This document shows, piece by piece, positions 1 to 7,142 of a DNA stretch of 16,345 nucleotides; position 1 is the stretch's first letter; each line of letters opens with the position of its first letter. The notes below the pieces were generated by a model. The model made no database searches. It was not told the DNA's origin and was given only the letters and a program-made list of their open reading frames with translations. Where the stretch lies: the NCBI GenBank assembly GCA_934101425.1, contig CAKOQQ010000012.1, positions 1 through 16,345 on the forward strand, in the 5' to 3' direction. The position numbers and the translations under genes were made by a program. Origin of the DNA: an uncultured Bacilli bacterium. Its GTDB lineage: Bacteria; Bacillota_I; Bacilli_A; RF39; UBA660.

Positions 1-1
1 G

Positions 2-75
2 TGGGCGATATAGGACTCGAACCTATGACCCCCTGCTTGTAAGGCAGGTGCTCTAACCAACTGAGCTAATCGCCC
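2..75 (-). tRNA. tRNA-Val (anticodon UAC)
   Basis: On the minus strand this folds as a complete cloverleaf. The acceptor GGGCGAT pairs with ATCGCCC, the D-loop contains AGCTCAGTTGGTTAGAGC, the anticodon arm CCTGC/GCAGG encloses the loop CTTACAA, and the T-loop is GTTCGAGTC. The anticodon TAC reads valine GTA codons (and GTG by wobble), a sensible major Val tRNA in an AT-rich genome. Position 2 is the discriminator A. The next base at the window edge is C, so whether CCA is encoded cannot be judged. Confidence 0.97.
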
Positions 76-94
76 GATTACTTCGACATAATTA

Positions 95-123
95 ACTATA
101 ACATCTATAATTAGTTTTGTCAA
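95..123 (-). promoter_or_regulatory. sigma-A promoter of tRNA-Val
   Basis: On the minus strand a perfect -35 TTGACA (123-118) is followed by a 17-base spacer and TATAGT (100-95), with a TG one base upstream giving an extended -10. Transcription would begin about 10-13 bases before the mature tRNA 5' end. No hairpin terminator is visible between the end of the S1-domain gene at 133 and this promoter, so read-through from that gene is also possible. Confidence 0.8.
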
Positions 124-132
124 TAAATAATT

Positions 133-489
133 CTAATTTTTTATTTTTTTTACACTTTCTTCTATCCAAATTGGTAATTTTTGACCTAAAGTCTTAAACC
201 CACTAGGAGTTTCAATTATATTTTTTTTCTTCGCATTTTTAACATTTTTATAATTTATATTCTTAATACTAAGCTTTAATTGAAATAAATTATCATTAAC
301 ATCTAATATTTCTGTATTGATAATATCACCAACTTTTACAAAGTCGTGTATATCTTTTACAAATCCATGTGACATTTCTGAAATATGAATAAGACCACTA
401 TAAAATTCATCAAACGCTACAAATGCACCATATGTTTCAATTCCGGTAACTACACCTTGTACAATCTTACCTTTTTGATACTTTCCCAA
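133..489 (-). CDS. S1-domain RNA-binding protein, CvfD/YugI (GSP13) type
   Basis: A 118-residue cytoplasmic protein with one S1 OB-fold over residues 5-78: the GKIVQGVVTGIETYGAF strand pattern, then SGLIHISEMS and VGDIINTEILDVN. Single S1-domain proteins of this size in Bacillota (CvfD, YugI/GSP13) bind RNA, associate with ribosomes and act in post-transcriptional and stress regulation. That role is transferred by family, not shown here. The basic tail (KNVKNAKKKN) fits RNA binding. The start is TTG at 489, supported by the SD GAGGTG seven bases upstream. It is probably monocistronic, with an extended -10 just upstream, and is divergent from the NifU-like gene. An S1 fragment of another protein is unlikely because start, SD and stop are intact. 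Confidence 0.88.
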   Translation of the reverse strand: MGKYQKGKIVQGVVTGIETYGAFVAFDEFYSGLIHISEMSHGFVKDIHDFVKVGDIINTEILDVNDNLFQLKLSIKNINYKNVKNAKKKNIIETPSGFKTLGQKLPIWIEESVKKIKN

Positions 490-513
490 CTTGGCACCTC
501 AATCTATATAAGT

Positions 514-523
514 ATTATATCAT
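514..523 (-). promoter_or_regulatory. extended -10 promoter of the S1-domain gene
   Basis: The minus strand reads ATGATATAAT, a perfect -10 TATAAT preceded by TGA (TGN extended -10). The -35 region is poor (best TTATCA at 16 bases), which is normal for extended -10 promoters. The predicted leader is about 18 bases and contains the SD GAGGTG. Confidence 0.6.
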
Positions 524-555
524 AAGATTTTTTATTGATAAAGTATTTTATAGTA

Positions 556-584
556 TTTACTAAATTCGCTCTTTAATATATAAT
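556..584 (+). promoter_or_regulatory. promoter of the NifU-like gene
   Basis: TTTACT (556-561, 4 of 6 consensus), a 17-base spacer and a perfect TATAAT (579-584). The expected start point, near 591, coincides with the first G of the SD GGTGAT, so the leader would be only about 10 bases. Confidence 0.6.
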
Positions 585-600
585 ATATGCGGTGATGGAA

Positions 601-837
601 ATGAAAGAAAATAAAGTAGAAGAAAGAGTTATTGAAATAATTGATAAATTAAGACCATTCCTAATGAATGATGGTGGTAATATAGAATTTGTTAAATATG
701 AAGATAATATTGTATATATAAGACTTATGGGAGCTTGTTCTAATTGTGCTATGCTTGATTATACTTTAAAAGATGGTATTGAAGAAGCTATTAAAAGTGA
801 AATAGAAGAAGTAAAAGAAGTTATTAATGTTGAATAG
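601..837 (+). CDS. NifU C-terminal-like Fe-S scaffold/carrier protein
   Basis: A 78-residue stand-alone NifU C-terminal domain (Nfu family). It matches the family pattern of an N-terminal helix, LRPFLMNDGGNIEFV, then VYIRLMGACSNCAM, and a C-terminal helix ending in EEVKEVINVE. CSNC (CxxC) is the cluster-binding motif; Nfu proteins assemble or carry [4Fe-4S] clusters to apo-enzymes in the cytosol, usually as dimers. GTG and ATG codons at 592 and 595 are also in frame, but GGTGAT (591-596) matches the 16S 3' end and sits at SD distance from ATG 601, so 601 is the likely start. It is the only plus-strand gene in the window. Its 3' end overlaps the convergent gene by 14 bases. The Fe-S-type TrpRS about 2.5 kb away is a possible client, by inference only. 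Confidence 0.93.
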   Translation: MKENKVEERVIEIIDKLRPFLMNDGGNIEFVKYEDNIVYIRLMGACSNCAMLDYTLKDGIEEAIKSEIEEVKEVINVE

Positions 838-1702
838 TTAAAAACGATATTTCTTTTAATTTTACATAAAAACTTATTTGATAATACATAAACAAAAGAA
901 GATTTTGATATTCTTTTGTTTTTTTTGTAATTTCAATTATTTCATTATCAGATAAATTATTTTCAATAATAGATTCATATTTATCAAAAAATATAGTGTT
1001 ATAAAACATTCTTATAAATAAATATATTTTTTCATTACTAGTTAAACTCTTTAATATATTGCCTAAATAGTCAGTTATTTTATATTTATAATTCTTATCA
1101 TTATAAAAAATATATTTTATATATTCAGATATTTCTCTAGATACTAAATCAATAGTTATATTAAATGGATTATAAAAGTCAATGCCATTTAAATTAAATC
1201 TTTTATGAGTAATATATAAAGGCATATCAGTATCTATGGTATTTAATAAGCTTATTCCAATTTCTGATAAAGACAAATAATAATTAAATCCGTATTTTAA
1301 TTCTTTATATTTATTTTGGTATTCACTAAACTGTTTCATATAGAAATCATTTTTATAACTCCATAATTCTTTCCACTTACACTTACCATTTGAGTATATA
1401 AAATTAAAATTAATTATATCATCATAGGTAACTTTTTCTTTACATATAACTTTCATTAAAATGTAGGTGCTATTATCTTTAGAAGTTATAAAATCATGAT
1501 TTTTGTTCTTTATAAAAATATGCATAGGTATATTTTTACTATATAAATAACTAGTTATTTTAATAATTTCTTCCATATTAAAATTATTAAAACACTTATA
1601 AAATAAATATTTTCCTTTATTATAAGTAAAAATATAATTTGAATTTGTTTTTATTATTTTATCTACATCAATACCATAATATTCTTTTATAACTTTTTTC
1701 AT
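824..1702 (-). CDS. CotS/YutH-like kinase-fold protein (tentative)
   Basis: A 292-residue protein with no signal peptide. The general layout recalls the CotS/YutH spore-coat family, which has an aminoglycoside-phosphotransferase-like fold: an N-terminal lobe with a YIFTYNKGKYLFY hairpin, a region around KWKELWSYKNDFY (about residues 109-121), and a segment where the family has a D..SRD.AEY.R signature, here ITIDLVSREISEYIKYIF (about 182-199). I see no clear catalytic HxDxxxxN loop, so it may be an inactive pseudokinase. The start ATG has no SD and lies 13 bases after the TGA of the upstream helicase gene, so it is probably co-transcribed and translated by reinitiation. Isoleucine, lysine, asparagine and tyrosine content is extreme. 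The assignment is weak; a lineage-specific hypothetical protein is the alternative. Confidence 0.4.
   Translation of the reverse strand: MKKVIKEYYGIDVDKIIKTNSNYIFTYNKGKYLFYKCFNNFNMEEIIKITSYLYSKNIPMHIFIKNKNHDFITSKDNSTYILMKVICKEKVTYDDIINFNFIYSNGKCKWKELWSYKNDFYMKQFSEYQNKYKELKYGFNYYLSLSEIGISLLNTIDTDMPLYITHKRFNLNGIDFYNPFNITIDLVSREISEYIKYIFYNDKNYKYKITDYLGNILKSLTSNEKIYLFIRMFYNTIFFDKYESIIENNLSDNEIIEITKKTKEYQNLLLFMYYQISFYVKLKEISFLTIQH
891..926 (+). terminator. terminator of nfu, inside the opposing gene
   Basis: AACAAAAGAA (891-900), a 10-base loop and TTCTTTTGTT (911-920) form a perfect 10-bp stem followed by six more T residues. It faces the nfu transcript and lies about 55 bases past its stop, within the antisense of the 3' coding part of the 824-1702 gene. 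On the minus strand no T-run follows, so it works one way only. Confidence 0.8.
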
Positions 1703-1715
1703 ATTATATTTTATG

Positions 1716-3116
1716 TCAATACTTTTTTATTTTAACACCTTTATATTTAATAATTTCATTTATAAAAGATGATGGAGTAAACTTAGGTACTAAAATATAT
1801 ACCTTATTTTTAGTCCTAGTAAGCGCTACATAAAAAAGTCTTCTCTCTTCTATATAAAAATCAGCATCAATAATCAAAGAAGTTAAATAGTCATTTTTAA
1901 TATTTGATGGAAATCCATATTTATCGTTAGACATTTTAATTATTATGACATTATTAAACCCTAGTCCTTTAGATTGATGTACACTCATAAATTCATAATT
2001 ACCAGGAAATTTATGCTTACTAAATTTTTTTAAATCATGATTATACCTAGATAATATAGCATAATCAGTAATATTATTTTCTTTTACAATTTTATTTATT
2101 AAACTAATAATACTAGTTTTTTCATAAAAATCATTATAATAAATTATTTCAATAGGATTTTTTAATTTTTTAGACGATTTTAATTTCTTTTTTATATGAA
2201 TTTTACTCTTCATAATAAACTTACCAGCAATATTAATAAGTGTTTGACTATTTCTATATGTTTTAGTAATTTTTAATACATGAGTATTTGATGTATCAAT
2301 TAGTTCTTTAAATAAACGGGGATCAGTACCCGAAAATGAATAAATACTTTGCCAATCATCACCAACTACTAATAATTTAGATCCTGTATTATTTTTAATA
2401 GTATTGACTAAATTAAATCTTATAGGTGATATATCTTGAAATTCATCTACAATAATATATTTATATGGTAAATATATCTTTTCCTGTTTTAAAACTTCAT
2501 TTGCTTTAAGAATTAAGTCATCATAATCCGCTAAATTAATACTATTCATTTTTTCATTATATTTATCAATAAGTAAATATATATAATTTATTAAATTACT
2601 ATAATTATTACACTTATTTAATAAATATTCTTTACTTATATTTTTAGTTTTTATTAGTTTAATAATATTTGTTAGCCAATCTTTATAGTTCTTTTCTATA
2701 TTCATACGCATAAATTCTTTTTTAGATGATAAAGACTTATTTTCTTCTATTATAGGTAATAATATCTTATTTGAGTCATTTATTATTTTTATAGATGAAT
2801 TATAATTTCTTATTATTTCATATCCTAAACTATGAAATGTTTTTACTTTTATATCTATATCAAAATAATCATTTAATCTCTCTTTTAATTCGTTTACAGC
2901 TTTATTAGTAAATGAAAGTAGTAATATCTCATCACATTTTATATTACATTTATCTACTAAATATTTTACTTTTGCCGTTATAGTAGTAGTTTTACCAGCT
3001 CCAGCACCAGCTAAAATAATAGTATTATCATAATCACTAGTTATTGCATCTATCTGTTCATTATCAAGTACTATATTATCAACATGATTAAACATATTTA
3101 AAAAGTATTCACGCAT
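1716..3116 (-). CDS. compact UvrD-family (helicase IV-like) superfamily 1 DNA helicase
   Basis: A 466-residue SF1A helicase with all core motifs: Q-motif Gln21, Walker A AGAGAGKT (36-43), Ia FTNKAVNEL (69-77), TFHSLG (93-98), Walker B DEFQD (224-228), motif III GDDWQSIYSFSG (252-263), IV TYR (286-288), V SVHQSKGLGF (378-387) and VI RRLFYVALTR (425-434). The GDDWQ form of motif III is characteristic of E. coli helicase IV rather than PcrA/UvrD, which have GDxxQ with different residues. It is much shorter than PcrA (over 700 residues): the 1B/2B insertions are reduced and there is no N- or C-terminal extension. A role in DNA repair or recombination is likely by family. No SD precedes ATG 3116, and TATTAT (3128-3123) lies six bases upstream, so the mRNA may be leaderless. 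It ends with TGA, 13 bases before the 824-1702 gene. Confidence 0.9.
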   Translation of the reverse strand: MREYFLNMFNHVDNIVLDNEQIDAITSDYDNTIILAGAGAGKTTTITAKVKYLVDKCNIKCDEILLLSFTNKAVNELKERLNDYFDIDIKVKTFHSLGYEIIRNYNSSIKIINDSNKILLPIIEENKSLSSKKEFMRMNIEKNYKDWLTNIIKLIKTKNISKEYLLNKCNNYSNLINYIYLLIDKYNEKMNSINLADYDDLILKANEVLKQEKIYLPYKYIIVDEFQDISPIRFNLVNTIKNNTGSKLLVVGDDWQSIYSFSGTDPRLFKELIDTSNTHVLKITKTYRNSQTLINIAGKFIMKSKIHIKKKLKSSKKLKNPIEIIYYNDFYEKTSIISLINKIVKENNITDYAILSRYNHDLKKFSKHKFPGNYEFMSVHQSKGLGFNNVIIIKMSNDKYGFPSNIKNDYLTSLIIDADFYIEERRLFYVALTRTKNKVYILVPKFTPSSFINEIIKYKGVKIKKY

Positions 3117-3122
3117 ATTAAT

Positions 3123-3128
3123 ATAATA
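3123..3128 (-). promoter_or_regulatory. possible -10 element for a leaderless helicase mRNA
   Basis: TATTAT on the minus strand ends six bases before the start ATG at 3116, placing the expected transcription start on the start codon. No convincing -35 is visible and no SD exists, so this is a tentative call. Confidence 0.3.
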
Positions 3129-3152
3129 CTTTTTAAATATATATTTTCCTTT

Positions 3153-3181
3153 AAAAAAAAGAAATAAGTTTTACTTATTTC
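3153..3181 (-). terminator. terminator of trpS, stop codon in the loop
   Basis: The minus strand has stem GAAATAAGT / ACTTATTTC (9 bp) around a three-base loop, then eight T residues (3160-3153). The trpS TAA (3173-3171) occupies the last stem base and the loop. Confidence 0.88.
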
Positions 3182-4181
3182 CAAAATAATTTATTTTCAT
3201 ATTTTTACGGACACGTGCCATTACTTCTTTAGCTTTTTCTCTAGCTTTTTCATTACCACGCATTAATATTTCATCTACTTCTTTAGGATTATTTACATAA
3301 TATTCTCTTTTAGCTCTAATAGGGGCTAAAAACTCTTCTAAAGCATTTACTAATTCTTTTTTGCAGCCTACACATCCTCTTAAACCTTTTTTACATTCCC
3401 CACAAATCTTACTTGTATCATCACTAACTAATTTATAATAGTAATAAACCATACATTTATCTGGATCTGCTGGATCATCTTTTCTTATTTTATTTGTATC
3501 AGTTACAGCAGACATAATTTTTTTTGTTAATACTTCATTAGAATCACATAAGTAAATAGCATTACCTAAACTCTTACCCATTTTTTCATTGCCATCTAAT
3601 CCTTTTATACGAGCATTTTTAGACAAAATTATTTCTGGCTCAATTAAAGTATCTCCATATATTTTATTAAATTTTCTAACTATTTCCCTTGTTTGTTCAA
3701 TTAAAGGTAATTGATCTTCTCCAACAGGTACATAAGCGCCTTCTAAAGCTGTTATATCAGCTGCTTGACTAACAGGATAACCTAAAAATCCATATGTTAC
3801 ACTTTCTCCATCATTACCAAATAGCTCCTTTTTTTGTTTTATTTCCGTCTTTATAGTTGGATTTCTATGTAGTCTAGATATAGTTACTAGATTTGAATAA
3901 AACACCGTTAATTCAGCTATTTCTGGTATTGTAGATTGTATAAAAATAGATGTATGCTCTGGATCAATACCAACTGATAATAAATCTATTACTATTTCTC
4001 TTAAGTTATTTCTAACTTTATCTGGATTATCAAAATTATCAGTTAATGCTTGAACATCCGCTATTTCAATAAACGTATTATAATCTTTTTGCAAATTAAC
4101 CCAATTTTTAACTGTTCCAAAATAATGTCCAAAATGTAAATTTCCAGTTGGTCTTATACCAGTTAAAATATTCTTTTTCAT
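3171..4181 (-). CDS. trpS: tryptophanyl-tRNA synthetase with a cysteine (Fe-S-type) cluster
   Basis: A 336-residue class I synthetase that charges tRNA-Trp using ATP in the cytoplasm. The N-terminal GIRPTGNLHFGH includes the HIGH-type motif HFGH (16-19); GEDQ is at 154-157; the KMSKS-type motif is KMGKS (200-204), within the Rossmann core, followed by the helical anticodon-binding domain. The unusual part is Cys243, Cys260, Cys263, Cys270 and Cys273 in the C-terminal domain. The last three follow C-x6-C-x2-C, the spacing of the [4Fe-4S] cluster known from Thermotoga maritima TrpRS near the anticodon site. Most bacterial TrpRS lack these cysteines. The SD GAGGTGAG overlaps the TGA of the upstream patatin gene, so the two are translationally coupled. 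It is closed by its own terminator. Function is certain; the cluster is inferred from cysteine spacing. Confidence 0.98.
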   Translation of the reverse strand: MKKNILTGIRPTGNLHFGHYFGTVKNWVNLQKDYNTFIEIADVQALTDNFDNPDKVRNNLREIVIDLLSVGIDPEHTSIFIQSTIPEIAELTVFYSNLVTISRLHRNPTIKTEIKQKKELFGNDGESVTYGFLGYPVSQAADITALEGAYVPVGEDQLPLIEQTREIVRKFNKIYGDTLIEPEIILSKNARIKGLDGNEKMGKSLGNAIYLCDSNEVLTKKIMSAVTDTNKIRKDDPADPDKCMVYYYYKLVSDDTSKICGECKKGLRGCVGCKKELVNALEEFLAPIRAKREYYVNNPKEVDEILMRGNEKAREKAKEVMARVRKNMKINYFGNK

Positions 4182-4184
4182 AAC

Positions 4185-5333
4185 TCACCTCAACATTAAA
4201 TATAAATATAATGCACATGTAAATTCTTTATACATACTATTTATATTTTTACTAATTTCTTTATATTTTTTTTCTTTTAAATTATTATACATATTTAATA
4301 CTACATTATTAAAACTATGTTCTAAGCTATCTTTTTCTTCTCTTTTTATAAGTTTTAATAATTTTTTTGCAACTTTTTCATTATATATTTTTGTATCATC
4401 AAACTTAAATATTTTAAGCAAATACTCTAATGTATCATCAAATAATTTTTTTATATATTCTTCACTATTCATATTTTTATGATAACTAGATAATTTAAAA
4501 CTATATATTTTTGTATTTTTAAATAGTTCATTATTTATATTTGATAGTTCTTGTAATATACCATTATTTATTTTATTTGTAAATGTATATGTTTTACCAC
4601 TATAAATATTAAATGCTTTTAAAGTATCATTATATCCATACTTCATATCTCTTTTTGCTTTATTTTTATCAAACTCTAAAAAATTAGCTATTTTATTATT
4701 TGGTTTAATATAAGTAATATTAATATTATCATCTTTTACTTTTCTTCTTCTACCAACAGCTTCTAAATCAACAGCAACTATTTCGGTAGCTCCCATTGAA
4801 ATTGCTAAATTGATAGGAAAATAATCATAATATCCACCATCAATATACTTATCGCCATCTATATCTGTCATTTGAAATGCTGGAAAACATGTAGCTGACG
4901 CTAAAACATACTTACATACATCTTTATTTTTCATTTCTTCTTTAGTAAGAACATATGGTTTTAATTTGCTTACATTAAATGTTACTATACCAAAATTTAT
5001 AGGAGAAGAGAAAAATCTTTTCTTATTATAAACCTTACGTAGCATTTTTTCTAATTCTTTAGTTTCCATTCCTCCACTTTTAATAATATTTTTAGCATAT
5101 TCTATATAAAATGATTCATTAAAATCAACACCATACATTTTTTTAAAAGTAATTCTTTGCCACAAAAACCATGATTTATAAAAACTTTTTTGTGTCATCA
5201 TAAGTCCATTTATAGCACCTACAGATGAACCTGTTACTATTTTATAATCGTAATTTAGTTTTCTAAGAGCTTTCCATACACCAACTTGGTAAGAACCTCT
5301 TCCACCACCACCAGATAACACTACAGCTTTCAT
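4185..5333 (-). CDS. patatin-like phospholipase
   Basis: A 382-residue protein from the SD-supported ATG at 5333 (GGTGATG four bases upstream); in-frame ATGs farther upstream lie in promoter DNA. The patatin core covers about residues 1-185: oxyanion loop GGGGRG (8-13), nucleophile elbow GSSVG (35-39, Ser37) and Asp165 in DGG (165-167), giving the Ser-Asp dyad of acyl-lipid hydrolases. There is no signal peptide, so it probably acts on membrane lipids from the cytosolic side. The C-terminal half (about 190-382) is lysine-, asparagine- and tyrosine-rich and I do not recognise it. The TGA stop lies within the trpS SD, coupling the two. Exact substrate (phospholipase A or lysophospholipase) cannot be told. 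Confidence 0.92.
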   Translation of the reverse strand: MKAVVLSGGGGRGSYQVGVWKALRKLNYDYKIVTGSSVGAINGLMMTQKSFYKSWFLWQRITFKKMYGVDFNESFYIEYAKNIIKSGGMETKELEKMLRKVYNKKRFFSSPINFGIVTFNVSKLKPYVLTKEEMKNKDVCKYVLASATCFPAFQMTDIDGDKYIDGGYYDYFPINLAISMGATEIVAVDLEAVGRRRKVKDDNINITYIKPNNKIANFLEFDKNKAKRDMKYGYNDTLKAFNIYSGKTYTFTNKINNGILQELSNINNELFKNTKIYSFKLSSYHKNMNSEEYIKKLFDDTLEYLLKIFKFDDTKIYNEKVAKKLLKLIKREEKDSLEHSFNNVVLNMYNNLKEKKYKEISKNINSMYKEFTCALYLYLMLR

Positions 5334-5349
5334 AAACATCACCATAATT

Positions 5350-5358
5350 ATTATAACA
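5350..5358 (-). promoter_or_regulatory. extended -10 promoter of the patatin-trpS operon
   Basis: The minus strand reads TGT then TATAAT (5355-5350), a perfect extended -10. Six bases follow, then the SD GGTGATG. The -35 position falls in the upstream gene's terminator and is poor. The transcript should begin at the SD. Confidence 0.6.
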
Positions 5359-5367
5359 TAAAAAAAG

Positions 5368-5392
5368 AAAAACACTATTATTTAGTGTTTTT
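5368..5392 (-). terminator. terminator of the 5378-6634 gene, stop codon in the loop
   Basis: A perfect 10-bp stem AAAAACACTA / TAGTGTTTTT with a five-base loop AATAA on the minus strand, followed by C and six T residues (5366-5361). The gene's TAA stop is within the loop. Confidence 0.88.
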
Positions 5393-6634
5393 ATATCCTC
5401 CAATAATTATATTATTATTGAAATTTAATTCATTATAACTTAATAAAGTATTTACACCTAAATTATCACTATAGTAATTTAAATTGCCTTTATCAATATA
5501 GTAAATATAATCATCAACATATAATACTTGATTTTTACAACTACTCATAGTAAATAAGAATGTTTTTTTAGAATCATTTTGTACAGATGATTTATAAACA
5601 TCACATTTATTATTAGTAGTAGTTAAATAATAAATATATCCTGATTTTTTACTAGTTTGATTATGTATGATAGTATTTTTATCTACAGTATCATAAGTGA
5701 ACTTAACTCCTTTTTTTATAGCATCTTGCATCTTAATATTTTTCCAAGTACCATTTTCATACACTCTAACACCAGTATCAACATTACCTATTGCTAAAAC
5801 TTTAAATCCAGATAAATCTACTTCATATTCTACTTTATTAGTTTTATCAAGTATATAAGCAGAATCGCCTACTACACCAAGTACATATGAATCAAAACTT
5901 ATTTCTTCTTTAAAGTTTAATTCTCTTGCTTTTCCATTAGTCAAATCAACTACATCAAAAGTACTAAAATATAACTTTTCAGTATAATCAGCAGTTACAT
6001 AGTAATTAGATACATAAAAACTAATTGGTCTTTTATATATATCTTTATCAAATAATTTAACATCAGTTATATTGCTATTTTTACCCTTTTTAACAATACT
6101 TACCCCTCTATAATTGCTAATACCTATATAGTGATTACTAACTACATTATCAGTATATATCTTTATTAAATTATGAGTTTCATAATTATTTAAATTATTA
6201 GTAATTTTCTTGTAATTTTTTAAACTACTAACAAAATCACTTATTTTATTAGCATCTACAAAAGAACTATAATTATAATATATACCATCTTTCATACATA
6301 CTACATCAAATAATTGCGCATTATCTATAAATTCTGGATATATACAAGAAATATTATTGTTTTTATAATAATGTAAGTTTTTAACTACTTTTTTTTGCTT
6401 GTTAAAATCATGAAAAGTTTGAAAATAGAATTCATCTCCGTTAACTTTAACAGTTATAAAATAATTATCATATTCACCTTTTTCATTTGAAGAATACTTT
6501 TCATTAACCTCAAATTCATATTCATTTATTATTTTATAATCTTTTACATAACCTTTACTAAATAATGAATACGCATATTGAATCATGTAATACACTAAAA
6601 ATAACAATAATAATCTAAAAAATAATTTCTTCAT
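5378..6634 (-). CDS. membrane-anchored extracytoplasmic protein of unknown function
   Basis: I do not recognise the family. From the SD-supported ATG at 6634 (GGTGAT three bases upstream) it is 418 residues. It starts MKKLFFRLLLLFLVYYMIQY, a signal anchor or uncleaved signal peptide without a lipobox cysteine. The remainder looks extracytoplasmic: many short beta-type stretches with repeated tyrosine-rich hairpins (for example SGYIYYL, DDYIYYIDKG, DSAYILDK, GIYYNY). This is suggestive of a beta-propeller or beta-rich display domain; that is a guess from strand periodicity. Four spaced cysteines occur in the outer part. It is probably monocistronic, with a promoter inside the preceding palindrome and its own terminator. 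Confidence 0.75.
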   Translation of the reverse strand: MKKLFFRLLLLFLVYYMIQYAYSLFSKGYVKDYKIINEYEFEVNEKYSSNEKGEYDNYFITVKVNGDEFYFQTFHDFNKQKKVVKNLHYYKNNNISCIYPEFIDNAQLFDVVCMKDGIYYNYSSFVDANKISDFVSSLKNYKKITNNLNNYETHNLIKIYTDNVVSNHYIGISNYRGVSIVKKGKNSNITDVKLFDKDIYKRPISFYVSNYYVTADYTEKLYFSTFDVVDLTNGKARELNFKEEISFDSYVLGVVGDSAYILDKTNKVEYEVDLSGFKVLAIGNVDTGVRVYENGTWKNIKMQDAIKKGVKFTYDTVDKNTIIHNQTSKKSGYIYYLTTTNNKCDVYKSSVQNDSKKTFLFTMSSCKNQVLYVDDYIYYIDKGNLNYYSDNLGVNTLLSYNELNFNNNIIIGGYKNTK

Positions 6635-6645
6635 AATATCACCTA

Positions 6646-6674
6646 TTTTTACTATATAAATTATATAGTAAAAA
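6646..6674. repeat. perfect 14-bp palindrome around a promoter (operator candidate)
   Basis: TTTTTACTATATAA (6646-6659) and its exact reverse complement (6661-6674) flank one base. It lies between the terminator of the PH-domain gene and the SD of the 5378-6634 gene, and overlaps that gene's -10 candidates. It is not followed by a T-run in either direction, so a protein-binding operator is more likely than a terminator. Confidence 0.65.
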
Positions 6675-6688
6675 CAAAAAAATAGCAA
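6660..6688 (-). promoter_or_regulatory. promoter of the 5378-6634 gene
   Basis: On the minus strand TTGCTA (6688-6683, 4 of 6), a 17-base spacer and a perfect TATAAT (6665-6660). The -35 overlaps the 3' arm of the upstream terminator and the -10 is in the palindrome. An alternative -10, TATAGT in the other palindrome arm, would start transcription seven bases later, at the SD GGTGAT. Confidence 0.5.
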
Positions 6689-6700
6689 CTACTTGCTATT
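6676..6700 (-). terminator. terminator of the PH-domain gene, stop codon in the loop
   Basis: The minus strand has AATAGCAA / TTGCTATT (8 bp) around the loop GTAG, then T residues to 6676. The TAG stop of the 6689-7135 gene is in the four-base loop. Confidence 0.85.
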
Positions 6701-7135
6701 TTCTCTTTGAATAAACTTTTTCTTTTCTTCCATCATATATTCTGATATTGTTTTTTGTATTTCAGGTAGTGCACTCTTTTGAATATTTGATAAAGTTATA
6801 AATTCTTTAATAGTATCAATATAAACTTTACCCCATAAAAGACCGCTACTTACGGTAATATCATTAAACATATCTGGTGTAATAGATACTAAGAAATAAC
6901 CAAATACTAATCTTTTTGTACCTATAATAATTCTTTTATCTGTAAGTACAACAGCATATGTAGTAATTACATCATACCAATGATCATTTTTTTGTGCTGC
7001 AAAAGCATACAAAACTTTTTCACCATCAGTAAGATGTTTATTAATTACTTTAGCATGACTCATAAGTCTCCATGATATAGTAAATGGATACTTAGTTTTA
7101 AATGTTCTTAATTTAGAATATACACTAATTTTCAT
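6689..7135 (-). CDS. bacterial PH-domain protein (YokE-like)
   Basis: A 148-residue protein without signal peptide or membrane segment. Residues about 34-112 have the bacterial PH-domain pattern: HLTDGEKVLYAFAAQK, then a strand YAVVLTDKRIIIGTKR, then FLVSITPDMFNDITVS and KVYIDTIKEFITLSNI, ending in an amphipathic helix (PEIQKTISEYM). PH-like domains of this type are small adaptor modules; the ligand is unknown. The SD AGGTG lies in the stop region of the upstream thioredoxin-like gene (TAG at 7145-7143), so the two form a tightly coupled pair with a shared promoter near 7985. A hairpin terminator ends the unit. Fold assignment is fairly secure; function is open. Confidence 0.78.
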   Translation of the reverse strand: MKISVYSKLRTFKTKYPFTISWRLMSHAKVINKHLTDGEKVLYAFAAQKNDHWYDVITTYAVVLTDKRIIIGTKRLVFGYFLVSITPDMFNDITVSSGLLWGKVYIDTIKEFITLSNIQKSALPEIQKTISEYMMEEKKKFIQRENSK

Positions 7136-7142
7136 ATAACAC

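Noticed and set aside
592..600. GTG 592 or ATG 595 as the nfu start
   Set aside because: These codons fall within the best SD match (GGTGAT) for ATG 601 and would have no SD of their own.
3171..5333. Patatin and TrpRS as one fused protein under a TGA=Trp code
   Set aside because: TGA at 4187-4185 lies in the trpS SD, and trpS has its own ATG and canonical N-terminus. Three other genes also end in TGA, so the standard code applies.
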